Origin: Druceiella hillmani
Taxonomy: Eukaryota > Arthropoda > Insecta > Lepidoptera > Hepialidae
DNA: 64,000 nucleotides
Direction: 5' to 3'
NCBI GenBank assembly: GCA_039881145.1
Contig: JAYKKI010000038.1
Span: forward strand, 6,064,501-6,128,500
Numbering within the stretch: position 1 is the stretch's first letter; every line of letters begins with the position of its first letter. Of this stretch, positions 47,301 to 59,804 are shown one piece after another. The notes beneath the pieces were generated by a model. It had not been told where the DNA came from and ran no database searches. It worked only from the letters and a program-made list of their open reading frames with translations. The translations under genes and the position numbers were made by a program.

Positions 47301-49246
47301 GCCTACATGCTAAATAACTATTTGCATTCTATCACTTTCACATGTTGAGGTTTTCTTACAAGAGTCCGTGTTTTTGTTAAAATTATGAGATTATAGTTCC
47401 CTCTTACTGATGTTTCGCAATGTTCGGAGTCAACCGACGTCATTGTTTCTTTACAGTTTAGCGGTATGAGATCAAAAAAACGTTCGTTATAACACAGGTA
47501 ACTATTTTCGTAGTTGTCTTAGATTGTGTCGGTTCCTTTCTTGGCCTTAATATTATGTTGAAAGATGTCAGGCTTTTGGTTCTTATGTTTGGTAGATATA
47601 GATTCCGACTTGACGAGAACTAGTTCGAGACGTGTTCTCACCAAATTCGCTGACAGTAGCTATGTCTATCAACTTTAATATGTTTCGGGAGTCCTCCGAA
47701 GTGCGAGACGTGATCGGCTTGCACTTTGGGTCTGTTACATTTAACTGAACATAATTTCTTTTTACAGAGGACTCCAGTAACACTGCGTCCCTGCTCATTA
47801 TTATTGTTCTCGAGATGGGTGGTGTAAATAGTTACGTTTTTGTATTTTCACAGTACCCGACAAAGATCGCCTTCCTTGTTCTGAAATTATTATTATATTA
47901 TATTATTGTCTTCTGTTTTGGAAGATGAACCATTACTTCACATCCAAATACTCTCTGATGACTGTTGTTTGGTTCCTTTCCATATCTCATAAGGAGTTTC
48001 ATATTTCAGGGCTCGTAAAAGTTTCTGTTTGTGAGCTAGGCAACCATATTCCCTGTTTCAGCACAATATTGTTTTGGGAGTTTGGTTGGCGAACAGTAGG
48101 ACTTTCAATTAGTGTTAGGTTCATTCTTTAGGCTACTTCATTTTGTCTTGGTGTGTCATCTGATGTGTAATTCGAACCCTTTTTATGAACTCGAAAAGTT
48201 CTTTGTTTGTGTATTTGTCCGTTGTCTGTGCCGAGACATTTATTTCTACTCTTTGATTGGTGTTCAACTTGGTTTTTGAATGCTTTAAATGTTTCTAGTG
48301 CTTCCTACTTCCTCTGCTGGAAGTAAACAAAAACTTTTCTTGAACAGTCATCTATAAATGTTAAAAAGTATGTCATTCCACAGAACGATGTTGTTTCCAT
48401 CGGACCCCAATTTCCGAGTGTACCAATTCTAGCATTTTATGGTCTTAGAACCTTATATCTAGGAGGCTGTCACGTTAGTTTGTCTTCTTGATATGTTGAT
48501 ATGTTCTTGAATAATCGCACACCTTCGGTGTTTTATATCAATTTTTCAAGATCATTAAAATGTAAATAACCCAGACGCTGGTGATACAGAAACTGTCAGA
48601 TTTGTCAACATCCGATATGCATGCAACAATTAATATATGTGTTCAATCTGTACATATTTATGTCCAAACTAGCAATAGCTACAATTTAATTATTCTTGTT
48701 TATTAAGAAGCAATACTTATTGTTGAATTTTATTTGATCACTCTTTTTAATGATTTGGATAAGTGACAATAGGTTTGTTGCTAAATCAGGCACATATAAC
48801 ATATGATTTAATATAATTTTGTCATTACAGACGTCGAGTCTCACTTGACCAGAGCCCTTCACTGAAAATGGTTTCTAGTCCACCGCTTTATCGCCTTGAC
48901 AGCGGCTATTCGTACCGCATGCCTCGGTAACAAGGCGGTATAAACTGAATGTGACGCGGCTCCTATTCTCGTTCTTTAAATTCTTTTCTTTTTCCTTTGA
49001 TCTATATTTGACTTTTCGTTATTGAATTTGTTTCAACTAAAACACCGCAGTACTTTCTGAGGACTGTTTATTTACTTTGTCACTTTAAAATTGTTGTTTG
49101 TCGTAAAAGCCTTGCGATCCCCGTCATTTGGCCTTACATAAGATTTTTGCTTTGATCGAATCCGCATTTATTTTAATACCCGAGCTCTCGATCGCTATGG
49201 TCATTTGCTTATATGAGGTCTCAAACCATTCATCACTATCTAAAAA

Positions 49247-49447
49247 TTATATAATTCGAAGTTTGTGCACCGTGGTTATTATTCTGTTAACATAGTCTTC
49301 TACCTTTTGACATTGCACAAGTATTTTCGTATACAGATCTCTAATTAGCTCGACGGGTCGTGAAAGACCTTCATCGTAGAAATAACGTGCTAGATTATTG
49401 TAGACTTCTTTCTCAGTCTGAGCCTGTTGAATATTAACATATAGCAA
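49247..49447 (-). pseudogene. Copia gag remnant
   Basis: A 66-codon frame has YNNLARYFYDEGLSRPVELI, LYTKILVQCQKVEDYVNRII and TTVHKLR, matching the gag core of copia elements (A-W-x-x-L..GLSRR..LL..L..C..V..YV..I...L). The amino-terminal part and the zinc knuckle are not recoverable. It is the most upstream recognisable part of the element. Confidence 0.75.
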
Positions 49448-49530
49448 GGCGTCAACTAACCTTTAAACCACCTTTCAAATTAACTGTATCACTACATTCG
49501 ACGCAGTTCCACAATTATTCATGTTGAAAG

Positions 49531-49899
49531 TACCTTTTTATGGCTAACTTTTACGTGGAATAATTATCGCGACCCGTCAATTTTCAATTATTAAAAATCG
49601 ATGATCGATGATTATCGACGATCGATGATTTAATACTGAGATTTATGTAGATTATTTTTTTTTATCGAGTGTCATTGTGGTATAATTAATCATGTGTTTC
49701 TTAAAATAATGTAATAACTTAGGTCGTTTTTCTAACTCGTGCTATTGAAATTAGTCATTTTATTCGCAATTTAAACGATAACCTACTCTCAATGTCATTC
49801 GAACTACTCCGATATCTCATTAAATTTTACCCTCTAAAATATCAAGTCTCAACCAGTAATTTAGGTTGTTTTAGGAATATATATTCAGTGCGTCAAGTT
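49531..49899. other. AT-rich sequence with an ATCGAT cluster
   Basis: At 49598-49632, ATCGATGATCGATGATTATC and GACGATCGATGAT form closely packed CGAT sites. No 5' LTR is visible here. Confidence 0.55.
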
Positions 49900-50130
49900 A
49901 AGATACATCTCTCGCCCGTTATCACGACGCAACCTAACCGTTTGTTGTAACTGTGCTCCAATAGAGACGAAAGGAAAATATTGTTTCTTGGACAGAGGCA
50001 ACATTTAAAATAATTCTGTCGGAAGGGAGACGCGTGGTGTATCGATGGACTATTTCTCTCCGCTGGCGGGTCCAGCCGAGCGGAAGCTGTGAGCGGTATG
50101 AAGTGCTCTTTGATGGCATCTCGACGGGAA
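49900..50130. other. Moderate GC island
   Basis: Contains GAGACGCGTGGTGTATCGATG and CCGCTGGCGGGTCCAGCCG. The 107- and 61-codon minus frames overlap each other and lack motifs. Confidence 0.35.
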
Positions 50131-50149
50131 AATATATTATTTATAGTGT

Positions 50150-50320
50150 ATATTAACAAGTTTTCTTTTAACATCTCGCGTGTGTGGAGATCGGGTGTAT
50201 GCGCCCCTAGGGACAAGATTCAGTCTTATTTTTTATTTTGATCTGTTTCGGACTCTTAGAGAAAGAAAATATGGCAGTCGGTCCATGTTCTTTCAAAGAT
50301 AGAAGACATTGGTTGGAAAA
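50150..50320. repeat. Dispersed repeat, copy B (matches 44455-44640)
   Basis: TTTAACATCTCGCGTGTGTG, TTATTTTTTATTTTGATCTG, AGAGAAAGAAAATATGGC and TTCTTTCAAAGATAGAAG parallel copy A in order and spacing. Identity is only moderate. The two copies flank the copia remnant. Confidence 0.5.
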
Positions 50321-51529
50321 TATTTATTTAAAATTTACTGACGTACCTTTCATGTGGCAACTTTCATGTTTTTTTTGCTTGAAAATCTTTTACGACACTC
50401 ACAAATTTTTTTATTGTAAACTTTAGAAGCATAAAAAACAATGGGTATTTTTTTATTCTAGTGCTTTTTCATTTACACGGAAGTGTCTTTTACGATGGTA
50501 ATTTATTAATTCTCAAACTTAATTAATAGTGATACAATGCAGGTAGCATTGTATGCTATTAAAAATGTCATTTGAGTATAGGAAAATTACACATTTGATT
50601 AATGCCATCTAGTGTCAAATGGCATTACATATGCATGTTTATTTGTCGGTTTAATAATGAAGAAGTATTCTTTAAAATATAAATTCGTTACGAGAAGAGT
50701 AAAAACATTCTCGGTTGGTTTCATAATTTGTTCGCTCAAAAATAGAAACAACACGTTGAGTGGGTTCTGCAGCTTTCCAGCATGTATATGAATAAATTGT
50801 AACTATTAAAATGTGGTAGATATTAAGATATTCATAAGGTATATTCAGTATGTTATCGGATTATTATTCAGTTTTGATAAGAAAGTAGAAATATAGGAAT
50901 TAAGATGAACATTTTAGGTTCTTAAGTAAAGTTTTCACCTACTGTATGAGAATATTAAAATTAAGACAGATTACATTGATTATAAATATTTTCCCCTTGT
51001 AGTCCAGACGCGTTCACATGTATCATGTTTCGGAATTCAAATCGTGTACCAAATGTTTGGAGATTCGCGATTTACATCTTCGCACACTCGTGTTCCTCGT
51101 CGATTTTATTAAAAATAGTGAATATAGTTTGATTTATTTCACCCAGTGATCGATAGGTGTCTCCTGACAAGTAACTTTTAGCGCCATCTCTCAAGAATTG
51201 AGGGTTTGCCTACAATTTTATGATGATATCGAATTTATTTGAAACCTATAGTTTTTTAATCAATTGTTTTTTAAAGACTTAATATATTTTTCTGTTTTGA
51301 GTTAATTCGCGCAGTTAAAAATAAGCGTGTGTCGTATTTGTAATTTTATAAATTGGCATAGATAAAAAGCCTATTGTTAAATAAAGCAATTGTCTTTCTA
51401 TGTTCCTTATCTGCCAAAAGAAACCTACTCCGAATAAATTAATAACAAAAATTAGCATGGAAAGGTGGGCGGAATCGACACCCAACAAAGATTCTCACTT
51501 AATTTCTTAATACCAATTTACGATCTGGC
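50321..51529. other. AT-rich spacer
   Basis: Small inverted repeat AATGCCAT..ATGGCATT near 50604-50629 and a GCGCCATCT site at 51181-51189. No gene. Confidence 0.5.
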
Positions 51530-51725
51530 AACATTACTTAAAAGTAACTCGGACTAATCCGGCGGCGCCGCTTATCTCGGCCGCGGTAATGCGCGCCATT
51601 TGCATACCTCCTGCGCCCACCGGGGTTTTCGAATTTGTTCTCGAAAAGATGTTCACAAATTAAGGCCGATGTTTACTTCCGTGAAGTTTGAGATTTCGAT
51701 GCGATGAAAGCTTTCGATTTTGTCG
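51530..51725. other. GC-rich island
   Basis: CCGGCGGCGCCGCTTATCTC, GGCCGCGGTAATGCGCGCC and CCTGCGCCCACCGGGG between AT-rich flanks. No frame. Candidate conserved element. Confidence 0.4.
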
Positions 51726-51738
51726 TCTTCCACGTTTC

Positions 51739-51774
51739 AAATATGCTTTAAACATATCTGTTTAAAGCATATTT
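51739..51774. repeat. Perfect 15-bp hairpin
   Basis: AAATATGCTTTAAAC (51739-51753) and its exact complement (51760-51774), 6-nt loop. Confidence 0.8.
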
Positions 51775-52127
51775 TAATATTTTGTATTTTTTGTTTCAGT
51801 TTGATAACAAAATTAAAATGATAGTCCCGCGTAACAGAAAATTAATGAAAATGATATCATAAAATTCTGTTTGAATTTTGAAAAAATAGTGTAAAACATA
51901 ATTAAAATATACAAAATATTCTCATTGATGTTTACAACCAAAGAGTTATGTACATCAACGAGAATCACTAGCTGAAACTTTAATTAATGCACGTCCATTA
52001 ACTAGTGATTATTGTATTAACAATAAAACCTCGTAGAATGTAGCATCAATTCATTGAAAACTCGAAAAATGCATTTTTATTTTTTTTTAATTATAGAAGG
52101 TGGCGAGAGCTTGCGGGAAAAGTCCAT

Positions 52128-52173
52128 ATATGGCATATATTGTAAAAAGTATTTCTTACAACATATGCCATAT
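52128..52173. repeat. 18-nt hairpin, one mismatch
   Basis: ATATGGCATATATTGTAA (52128-52145) and TTACAACATATGCCATAT (52156-52173), 10-nt loop. Confidence 0.75.
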
Positions 52174-52483
52174 TATAATAAGTAATTATTTAAGAAAAAT
52201 GATCTTCATTGTTAATGAAAGTTATTACTAATTAGAGACATTTAAATGCTGATATTTTGTTATCCTTTCTTAAGTTTTTAGAGTGTTTGATTATTTATTT
52301 AAACGGAAAAACTAAAGAAAATTTGTATTCGATTGTTATATTTAAGAAAAAAAACGAGTGTGCTTTAGACCACAAGACTGAAGTAAAACTTCAGATTCAC
52401 AAAATAATAATTTATAAAATTGTTCAAGAACCAAATGAAATTACAAAATAATCAAAAAATCTCGCGTAACGCTAGCAAACTCG

Positions 52484-52491
52484 CATATATA

Positions 52492-52570
<79 letters not shown>
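52484..52570. repeat. Long TA microsatellite
   Basis: TA tract with TATG interruptions; the Tyr/Ile frame across it is artefactual. Confidence 0.95.
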
Positions 52571-52860
52571 TGGCTATGAGAGGAAGAGAGAAAGAAAATG
52601 TGCGCGCGCACTGCTCTCTCTTGTCCCTACAGTAATATACGAAACGTAACTCTCTCTTTCTGTCTTCGCTAACTTATATCTCCCTCTCAACTTCCGTTCG
52701 CCACGCCCGATCACACTTTACGTAACGCTCTCGTCACGCATTCACCAGCTTACTCCCCAAGTCAAGTGTGCGTAAAGAAGTTTTACTTCAAAAAGTTTAT
52801 TGTATTATGCATACTCCCATTCACCCTATATGTGAATGGGAGTATGCATAATACAATAAT
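52571..52860. repeat. GAGA/CTCT-rich segment ending in a 28-bp perfect hairpin
   Basis: AGAGGAAGAGAGAAAGAAAA is followed by CTGCTCTCTCTTGTCCC and AACTCTCTCTTTCTGTC, then CpG-bearing sequence and TGCGTAAAGAAGTTTTACTT. The segment ends with an inverted repeat: arms 52797-52824 and 52832-52859 are exact complements with a CCTATAT loop. The whole block looks like a repeat unit next to the TA tract, perhaps an unclassified mobile element. GAGA runs could also bind GAF-type factors. Confidence 0.6.
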
Positions 52861-54919
52861 TATTTAATAATTGTTTCAACGTTGGCAATCGAAGAGTGGA
52901 AATTTTTAAATATGCATATAATTCCAGAAAAAAAAATCAAATGCTTTAAGTCAATTGCTTTCGTGTGACCACATTGACATATACTAGCAGCCGTGTTCCG
53001 GCCCGATTAGTTGTTTTTGGCACAGCCCTATCCGCCTTGTTTTATTTAAAGAAAATTTCCTCCGAAATAATCTTAGGAACAGAGAATTTCTACAGCATGG
53101 AGTATAGTTTAATTTCGATATATTCTTATTCGAAAGTAAATTTTCCTAATACAAATAAATAACATGTTAGATATAAATATGTGGTGTTTATTATATCGGT
53201 TTTGTCACAATAAATTTGTATAAAAAAACTGAAGGTAAACTCGTATAGACATTTCTAACAATTACAATTTTGGTTCCAAGTTGCATATCAAATTAATTTA
53301 TTCAAATTATTAGTAATTTAAAACACTGAATTTCTTCATTTCTATCTTAACTATATTAACTGATGTTGACGTGGACAAAAGTTGAAAATATTAACTTTTT
53401 TTAACAAATAAAACCTTATTTTAATCGATATTTTATAAAATCGTTATTATATTTATTAATATACGATTTATGTAATATTATTTATTAATATACGATTTAT
53501 GTAAGATTTATGTATATAATATAATTTATGCATGCGGTGCGATTGTTGCGCATCGGAATAAAATAAAGGTCTCTATGTTAGTTGTTGCACGCGGTTTCAC
53601 ACGGAGCAAGTAAAATTTATTAAGTCATACTGACAATGAGTATCTCGAGAAAACATTCTTGATCCATTTACTCGAAGAAGTAAAAACACAGTTAGCGGAC
53701 TAATGTACAGGCTGACCTTTGATTGTCTAGTTATTTATTCCTTTTTATAATTTAAGTGTTTAATAAATCATTATTTGTTTATGTCGTTGATTATTTATGT
53801 CGTGTTTCAGGTATTAAATGTGTGTTAGTTTAATTTTTCCACACAAATTTTTATACCTGCTTTAACCCCTTTCAGAGTTGGATTTCGATAATGTGAGAAA
53901 TATATGTGCGATTATTTGCTTAATATAACCCTTTGTACCGTTTTCAGCTTAATAGGCGTGTAATATTTTTTTCAATTCACATTTTGACACATTTTATTAA
54001 GCAAACACGCAACAATATATTTAAAATAGATTCAACTAAGTTTAGAAAGAACGATATTATTAAAATTAAAAAGTGGATGTATTTATTTGTTAGTGGGTGT
54101 GAGTGGTATTTATGCTTACATTCACATCTCAACTACTCCACTAATCTCCATGAAAATTTTCATTCTTGTAGCCACCGAGATGATGTCGTGGTTATGAAAA
54201 TAGAATACATTTCAATCGGGAATATAATTCATTGTGTTTAATTTTCCACAGATGTGCCACAGGTAATAGTCCCTTTCCAAATATTATACAAAATTAAGGG
54301 AAATTTTGGGTGCCACAGATAAAAACTTTGGAGTTTTAACGTCCACTGCATATGATAATTGTTTGTTATGAAAAAAACCCTCTTGCTAAATTAAATCTAC
54401 TTTCATTGTAAATTATTTTATTTAAATTTATTTTGAACGATTTATTAAAGCCGTTTGATAATATATTATATATTAAATTATACATGTGTAGATAAATATG
54501 TACATTATATTATATATTAAATTATACATAATATTGTTATTATTAAATTCTCTGAAAATTAGATTAAAGTTACTTTTACAGTTTCTCAGAATTAGCGTTG
54601 ATTTAATTTTTTGTAAATTGTTAATGTTGTCTAACTCTCCCAACCTCTTATGACACATTTAAGTAGATGAAAAATGCAAATGGTTTTGTTTTCTGTCTTG
54701 TAATTTAATTTTAAAACTAATTAATCTAAAATAAAAATGTTTTTACAAGATAATGACTCTGCATATTGCGTACGACAAGTAAGTGGATTATCTGTAACGT
54801 AAGTTTATTTCTGTGGTCTACACTAGTGTATGCGTATATTGATGTTTCAGCACTTCCACATTCATCATAATAAATTACGATTTTCTATCGATATACTTTT
54901 CGCGATGTGATATACTATA
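52861..54919. other. AT-rich stretch with small tandem duplications
   Basis: TTATTAATATACGATTTATG occurs twice at about 53453-53512, and TTATATATTAAATTATACAT twice at about 54467-54530. The 102-codon frame (53933-54241) has no recognised motif. No gene supported. Confidence 0.5.
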
Positions 54920-55290
54920 CATCTCAGGCGAGGGCGCCACACGCGGGGAAAAGTAAGAAGAATAAAGCAATAAAAAAACTACTTTTTGATTCAAAAGTGG
55001 AGGGCCTAATTAGCGTTGATATGTAAATGAGTGACGCCCTCCGCGCGAGAAGACGCGGCACGTGGAGGGCCAACCTTCCCAGCGTGGCCTTTATTTTTAT
55101 TTTCCATTTTCGTTTTGGGAAATGTAAACGGCGATCTGTGCGGGAGGCTTTTATACTTTTTATTTCGAATTGGTGGTTAGCGGCGAGATTGCGAATATTA
55201 GTAGTATACGTTTTATATGAAGATATGGACGTTACGCGTACACTCTCCAGAGTGGAAATATGCTCTGTCAAGGTACTTAATCGCACATGT
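54920..55290. other. GC-rich island
   Basis: GAGGGCCTAATTAGCGTTGA, ATGTAAATGAGTGACGCCC, CGCGAGAAGACGCGGCACG and GGCGATCTGTGCGGGAGGC. Two antiparallel frames of 120 and 93 codons cross it without motifs. A TAATTA homeodomain core lies among CpG blocks. Candidate enhancer. Confidence 0.45.
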
Positions 55291-56709
55291 AAAACGGTAA
55301 TAAAATAGGGTCGAAAACTGTATAAAAATGTAAAGGAACGTTGTAGGTGTTAATTTGCGAGAGTAGCTGAATATGATTTGAAAGCTTCAATGTAAATGAG
55401 AGTATTGCGTCGTATATTTAGTAAATGTATGATGATATGTTTTGCATAAACTAGGGATGAAATGGATGGACTATTTGTTCCTTTTTAAACTTACTTGTGT
55501 TAAATATATATCCAGTCGATATCTCGTTTCTCGATCATGTGCTATCTTATTTTCAAAGCGATTTGATAAAATTAGCTCCTAATGTCATCGTAGAATGGTA
55601 TAGGGTTTCATTGTTTATTTAAATATTTGTTTTTTATTTATCTCGTTATGGATTGTATGCATATATTTTGAACTCGGAAAAACAATAAAAAACCTATTAA
55701 GTACAAGTAGCACTCGTACTACGATAAACAACTTATATATTTACGTTTGCTGTCTGAATAGTATATCTATTAAAATTTTGATAGATATCGATATTATATT
55801 GCCCAGTATATATAACAGGCGTCAGAGAGATAACTTTGTTACGCGTCTCTTTAATTACGCAAATTTCGGACATACCTGGTTAAATGTTAGAGCGGGAAGG
55901 ATTAAATGTTGGATATTTATATTACGCGAAATAGGTCTGCGTCAAAAATATCGCCGGTTATTGTCAAATTAAAGAATACCTCTTCAATGACACCTGACGG
56001 AAACAGGTAGAAAAAAATTGTTCCCAAATCCTCTGTAAATATGCTGTGACTAACGTGGATCTAAATAAGTGTGGCTGTGGGACGGTCCTTAATTGGCCAG
56101 TTAATGTGATTAAAGTTTTTAAAGTAACGTAATATCTTAGAAAAGCGAATAAATGCGTGTTGGTACGAATATTACATGTATTTATAATACTTTCTTCAAC
56201 AACACCAGTTATCACATTATTGTTCTGTTTTTAAGTTTTTTCGCCAATAAACCTTAAATAACCTTAAAAACGGCCTTAGTTTCAGAAACAAGCTCTCCTC
56301 TACTTTGTGTTTCGTTTAAACCTCCGACAGCTCATTACTGCTCACATAGCATTCATTCTACTTTCGTATTTCATACAAGCACTCATTCATAATTTGATTA
56401 CTTTATCATAACACTTGTTCTTCTTTTGTTAATTATACGCTGTATTCATAAGCGTTGAATCTATTTTGAACTAATTTTTAAGGTGATCATTATAATTGCT
56501 CGGTATCGAATCTCCTTATTCTTCAGCCAATTATTTTCAGTATTAAGGAGGATTAGAAAATTTTACTTAAATGGTACAAACGTTTAAATATTCACTTTTC
56601 TTTCGTTTATATTTCGAATAATAATTACAATTTTAATGTAAGTACTTACCTAATAAAACGTGTACGGTAGTTGATCAAAGACTGGATTTATTTCTTAATA
56701 TTAACATTA

Positions 56710-56710
<1 letters not shown>
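55291..56710. other. AT-rich spacer
   Basis: Nothing recognised. Confidence 0.5.
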
Positions 56711-56774
<64 letters not shown>

Positions 56775-56786
56775 ATATATGGGTGT
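56711..56786. repeat. TA microsatellite
   Basis: Pure TA tract, then GTATGTATGTATATATATGG. Confidence 0.95.
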
Positions 56787-58729
56787 AGACATGTGTACGT
56801 ATGTACGTGTGTGCTATAAAGAAATGACAGTAGTAATCAAACATCAAATTCATAGCCTCTCTTTACACGATTCTTTTTTTGCTTATTAAATTTTTGGATT
56901 TTTTAGGATTGTTTTTTTTGTATCAATTCGTGATTACATCTGAATATTCAGTGTTTATTGTTACTAAAAATGACAATTAAGCCGATATGATTAAATAATA
57001 ATTTCCTTGAAAAACCCATTCTGTGGAGACTATTTTTCAAATCAACTTTTTATAATAAAAAATCACGTGTTCATAAATTCTTTATATTTCTGTATCCTCA
57101 ACTCATCATCCAGCTTCCATCACATTATCATTTTATAAGAAATAAATTCACATGAATGATGTGACATAACTTTTCGACATTTCTATTACGGAAGCAATAT
57201 ATCGCTATATATTTTGAAAACATATTATTCTCCAATATTATGAAGTTTTGGTAAACCTAGTAAGTGTTACTATTCTTATAAATTTAAAAGCTAGTTTGTT
57301 TGTTACCAAACAACTCTGCAGTCCAGCAACGAATCGCCATTAGGCTCGGCGTGCATAACGTTCGTGTGATGGAGTAAGCTCATGCATAAGTTTCGCTGAC
57401 GTGGTTTTGCTCGCGTGTAAGGCTAATACCACGAAAGGCGTGTGGATGTTTTATTTAACCAAGACTATATTTTCTTAAGAGTCGGTGGAAACATTGATCA
57501 TGGTACGAATTACATACAATCCATTTTTCAATACAAGCCATTCAGGTTTACTATATTTTTACTTAATAGTAAAAAATACTAAAATGACACGGAAATAGAG
57601 AACGCAATCTGAACATTAAATTTATTACACGCGTATCCCGAAAGTCCAAAAGCCGGCATGTAATTTTTACAGGGTGAAACTCGATATGGGCGAATGGCAA
57701 GAGCTAGGTGAATATAGTTGTGTTACATATAAAAACTGCACTCTTTTAATTTAAATTATGTTTTTTTTATATTCCCATCCACCTTCAAGCCACTGCATTC
57801 ATTTTTCTTGAACAAAACCAAACGCACGTTGTCTCCCAATTCGAGTATTCCGCGGCGCACGGCCAACCGTGCACGTCTCCGTGCTTTTCCTTTACTCTTC
57901 ATTTATTTTGCCGCCTGCAATTGTGTTTCGTTGTAAATCTTCTCAGTTTTCGTGATCCAATTGCCCACCTATATATACCTACATAGTTTCTAAGAAAATC
58001 GACTTTAACGGATGGATGACGGATTTTATGCGTGCTGTACATACGATTTGTATACTTTACAAACCGAGTGTTATTGTAACAGTAGAAACAGAAATAAGCA
58101 ACCTGTTAAGGACAAGTAGGACCCGCACAATGACGGCTATGATAAAATTTTGTCAAAAATAAGTTTTAATTAGATATATTCGCATGCTTAGATACGAGAT
58201 TAGTTTTTGAGCCCGGGAATTAACGCTTTGTGTGTAAAGGGTCCGTAGTTTATTTCGTTTGCGAGTTAGAGGCACGTGACATGCTAAAAGATCTATAAAT
58301 GGCGTTTTCAGATTATAATTTCTTCCGTTCGAAAATTTTAGGTGAAGGATCTTAAACCTTTAAAAGTAAGAGGAAAAAGTACTGTTTCTGTCATTTTATT
58401 GAAAAATTAAATAGTTCCTTAAAATTTATTTGTACGTATATTCAATATTTGTTTCTTAATACATATTATGTTCGCCTTTAACATTGTCAATTCAATGCCG
58501 AATTTTAAAGAGTTATGCCAAATATTAAATTTATGGCTTGTATTTTAGAGTTTTTTTATTCAGGTGATAACTGTGAATATCGTTATAAACGTGAATACTG
58601 GTCTAAATATAGGTGCTTCTGTAAATTGGGAAATATATTTTGGAAGTAAATTAAGAAGCGAGATTAATCGACTACGTAAATGAGGACACGTGGTAACAAA
58701 TAAACATAACCCGCTGAAAATTACAGCCT
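56787..58729. other. AT-rich stretch with a small GC patch at 57840-57900
   Basis: The patch is TATTCCGCGGCGCACGGCC and neighbours. No gene or repeat recognised. Confidence 0.45.
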
Positions 58730-59245
58730 GAAGGCTGTACTTGCGCACAACAATACATTTGATGCTATCGCTCGCCGCCCGCGGACTCCATAAGGCGGTT
58801 AACATGTCGGAGAAAAAATAAACATAATTGCATTAAATATAACTAATTGTGTCGAATCGGGAGCGAGCAGACAACGGTCATTTTCATTCATTCTATCCAG
58901 GAAGCGGACAATCGTCCGTGTAGTGACCTCCCCCGATCCGTTCGAGTCAAACGGCCAAACGAAATGGATAAAAAAGTTGTCCGGCTGCCATTAAAAGTAA
59001 AAACACAGACTTAATTTTATTCGTACATTCACTGGTTATGAAATGAGATGTAAATTTATACAGGCGGGGCGCGGGCGCCCTCTGGCGCTCGCTCGCACGC
59101 CGCGACTCGCTTTTTGTAGCTCCGGTCGCGGCCGGCCGAGGACTGCGGCCTGAAAAAATACTTCCACGCGCTCTTACCGACCGACCGCTGTCCCTATCTA
59201 TAATCGTTTCGCCCATCGAACTCTCCACTTACGCACTGGACAGCA
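58730..59245. other. GC-rich islands with a CTCF-like core
   Basis: 58765-58800 and 58855-59230 are CpG-rich. The latter carries the 13-mer GTAAATTTATACA (59050-59062) shared with 13308-13320, then GGCGGGGCGCGGGCGCCCTC. On the minus strand, GCCAGAGGGCGC resembles a CTCF core. GGTCGCGGCCGGCCGAGG follows. The minus frames (58560-58805, 58947-59228) have no motif. Strong candidate regulatory island. Confidence 0.45.
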
Positions 59246-59773
59246 AAAACTTCTGCCATTGAATAAAGACTGCTGAAATACAAACCCGTATTCATCATGA
59301 GAATGGAGTATTAACAAATTTGTAATTAACGAGCGATAATATTCGATATGTAAATATCATAACTAAGCTGATTTCGAGAATTAGAAAAAATTATGAAAGA
59401 TAAGTTTATGAAACAGCAAAGAACACTGAAATATTTTTTAATTCATCAACAATACTTGTAATTACTGATAAGTCTATATTAAGTTCTCGGGAATCTTGCT
59501 TATTATCAATTCAGCAATGTGCAGGCTACTTTTTTACTTTAACAATGTAGATCGGAAAAATAGCATGCTTATAGTATCGATAGATAAACTGAATTGTTTC
59601 CTTTAATTTTAATTTTTAATTAACCTTGATACAGAACTTATTTAGAATATTTTATTCCCAGTTTAGTTTTATGGAGTATTCATTCAGTTATCGCAATACT
59701 ATTAGTCATTATAACTCAGAGTAGTGAGCATTTTTATCATATACTAATGGATAACAATTATATTCTACTTGTG

Positions 59774-59804
<31 letters not shown>

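Larger units (their letters stand above)
46268..48880 (-). pseudogene. Copia pol polyprotein remnant
   Basis: Minus-strand landmarks: GSGQVRLDVCNDK and LYVPDLATNLLS (48764-48856, protease to pre-integrase), LGYLHFNDLEKLI, integrase GTDNG (48218-48232) and a PRQN box, YPYSEAVESLIPASRPEI (about 47100), LIGYREADYAND then RSVTGCAF (RNase H start), KFIAACVTAKKAIWLKQLL, IDNKSAINL (46421-46648) and HYADMLTKPLHGTKF ending at TAA 46268. A TAA at 46421-46423 falls where the family has His, in frame with the tail. The RNase H acidic pair before AAC is lost (VAK). Frameshifts and stops throughout. Confidence 0.8.
45295..49530 (-). mobile_element. Ty1/copia LTR retrotransposon, decayed, 5' end missing
   Basis: Read on the minus strand, the order is gag-like (about 49450), protease/pre-integrase (about 48870-48500), integrase (48420-47900), reverse transcriptase fragments (about 47160-47010) and RNase H (46780-46268), then a polypurine tract and 3' LTR at 45295-45461. 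Integrase before reverse transcriptase is the copia order. No matching 5' LTR was found beyond 49530. A foldback element (46835-47010) sits inside. Many stops and frameshifts show it is long dead. Confidence 0.85.

Noticed and set aside
54924..55286. 120-codon minus-strand frame
   Set aside because: A 93-codon plus frame overlaps it within a CpG island, and neither shows codon or motif evidence.
57915..57960. Minus-strand CTGAGAAGA..ACAACGAAAC as a third hammerhead locus
   Set aside because: The first box does not fit CUGANGA and stems I and III cannot be formed.
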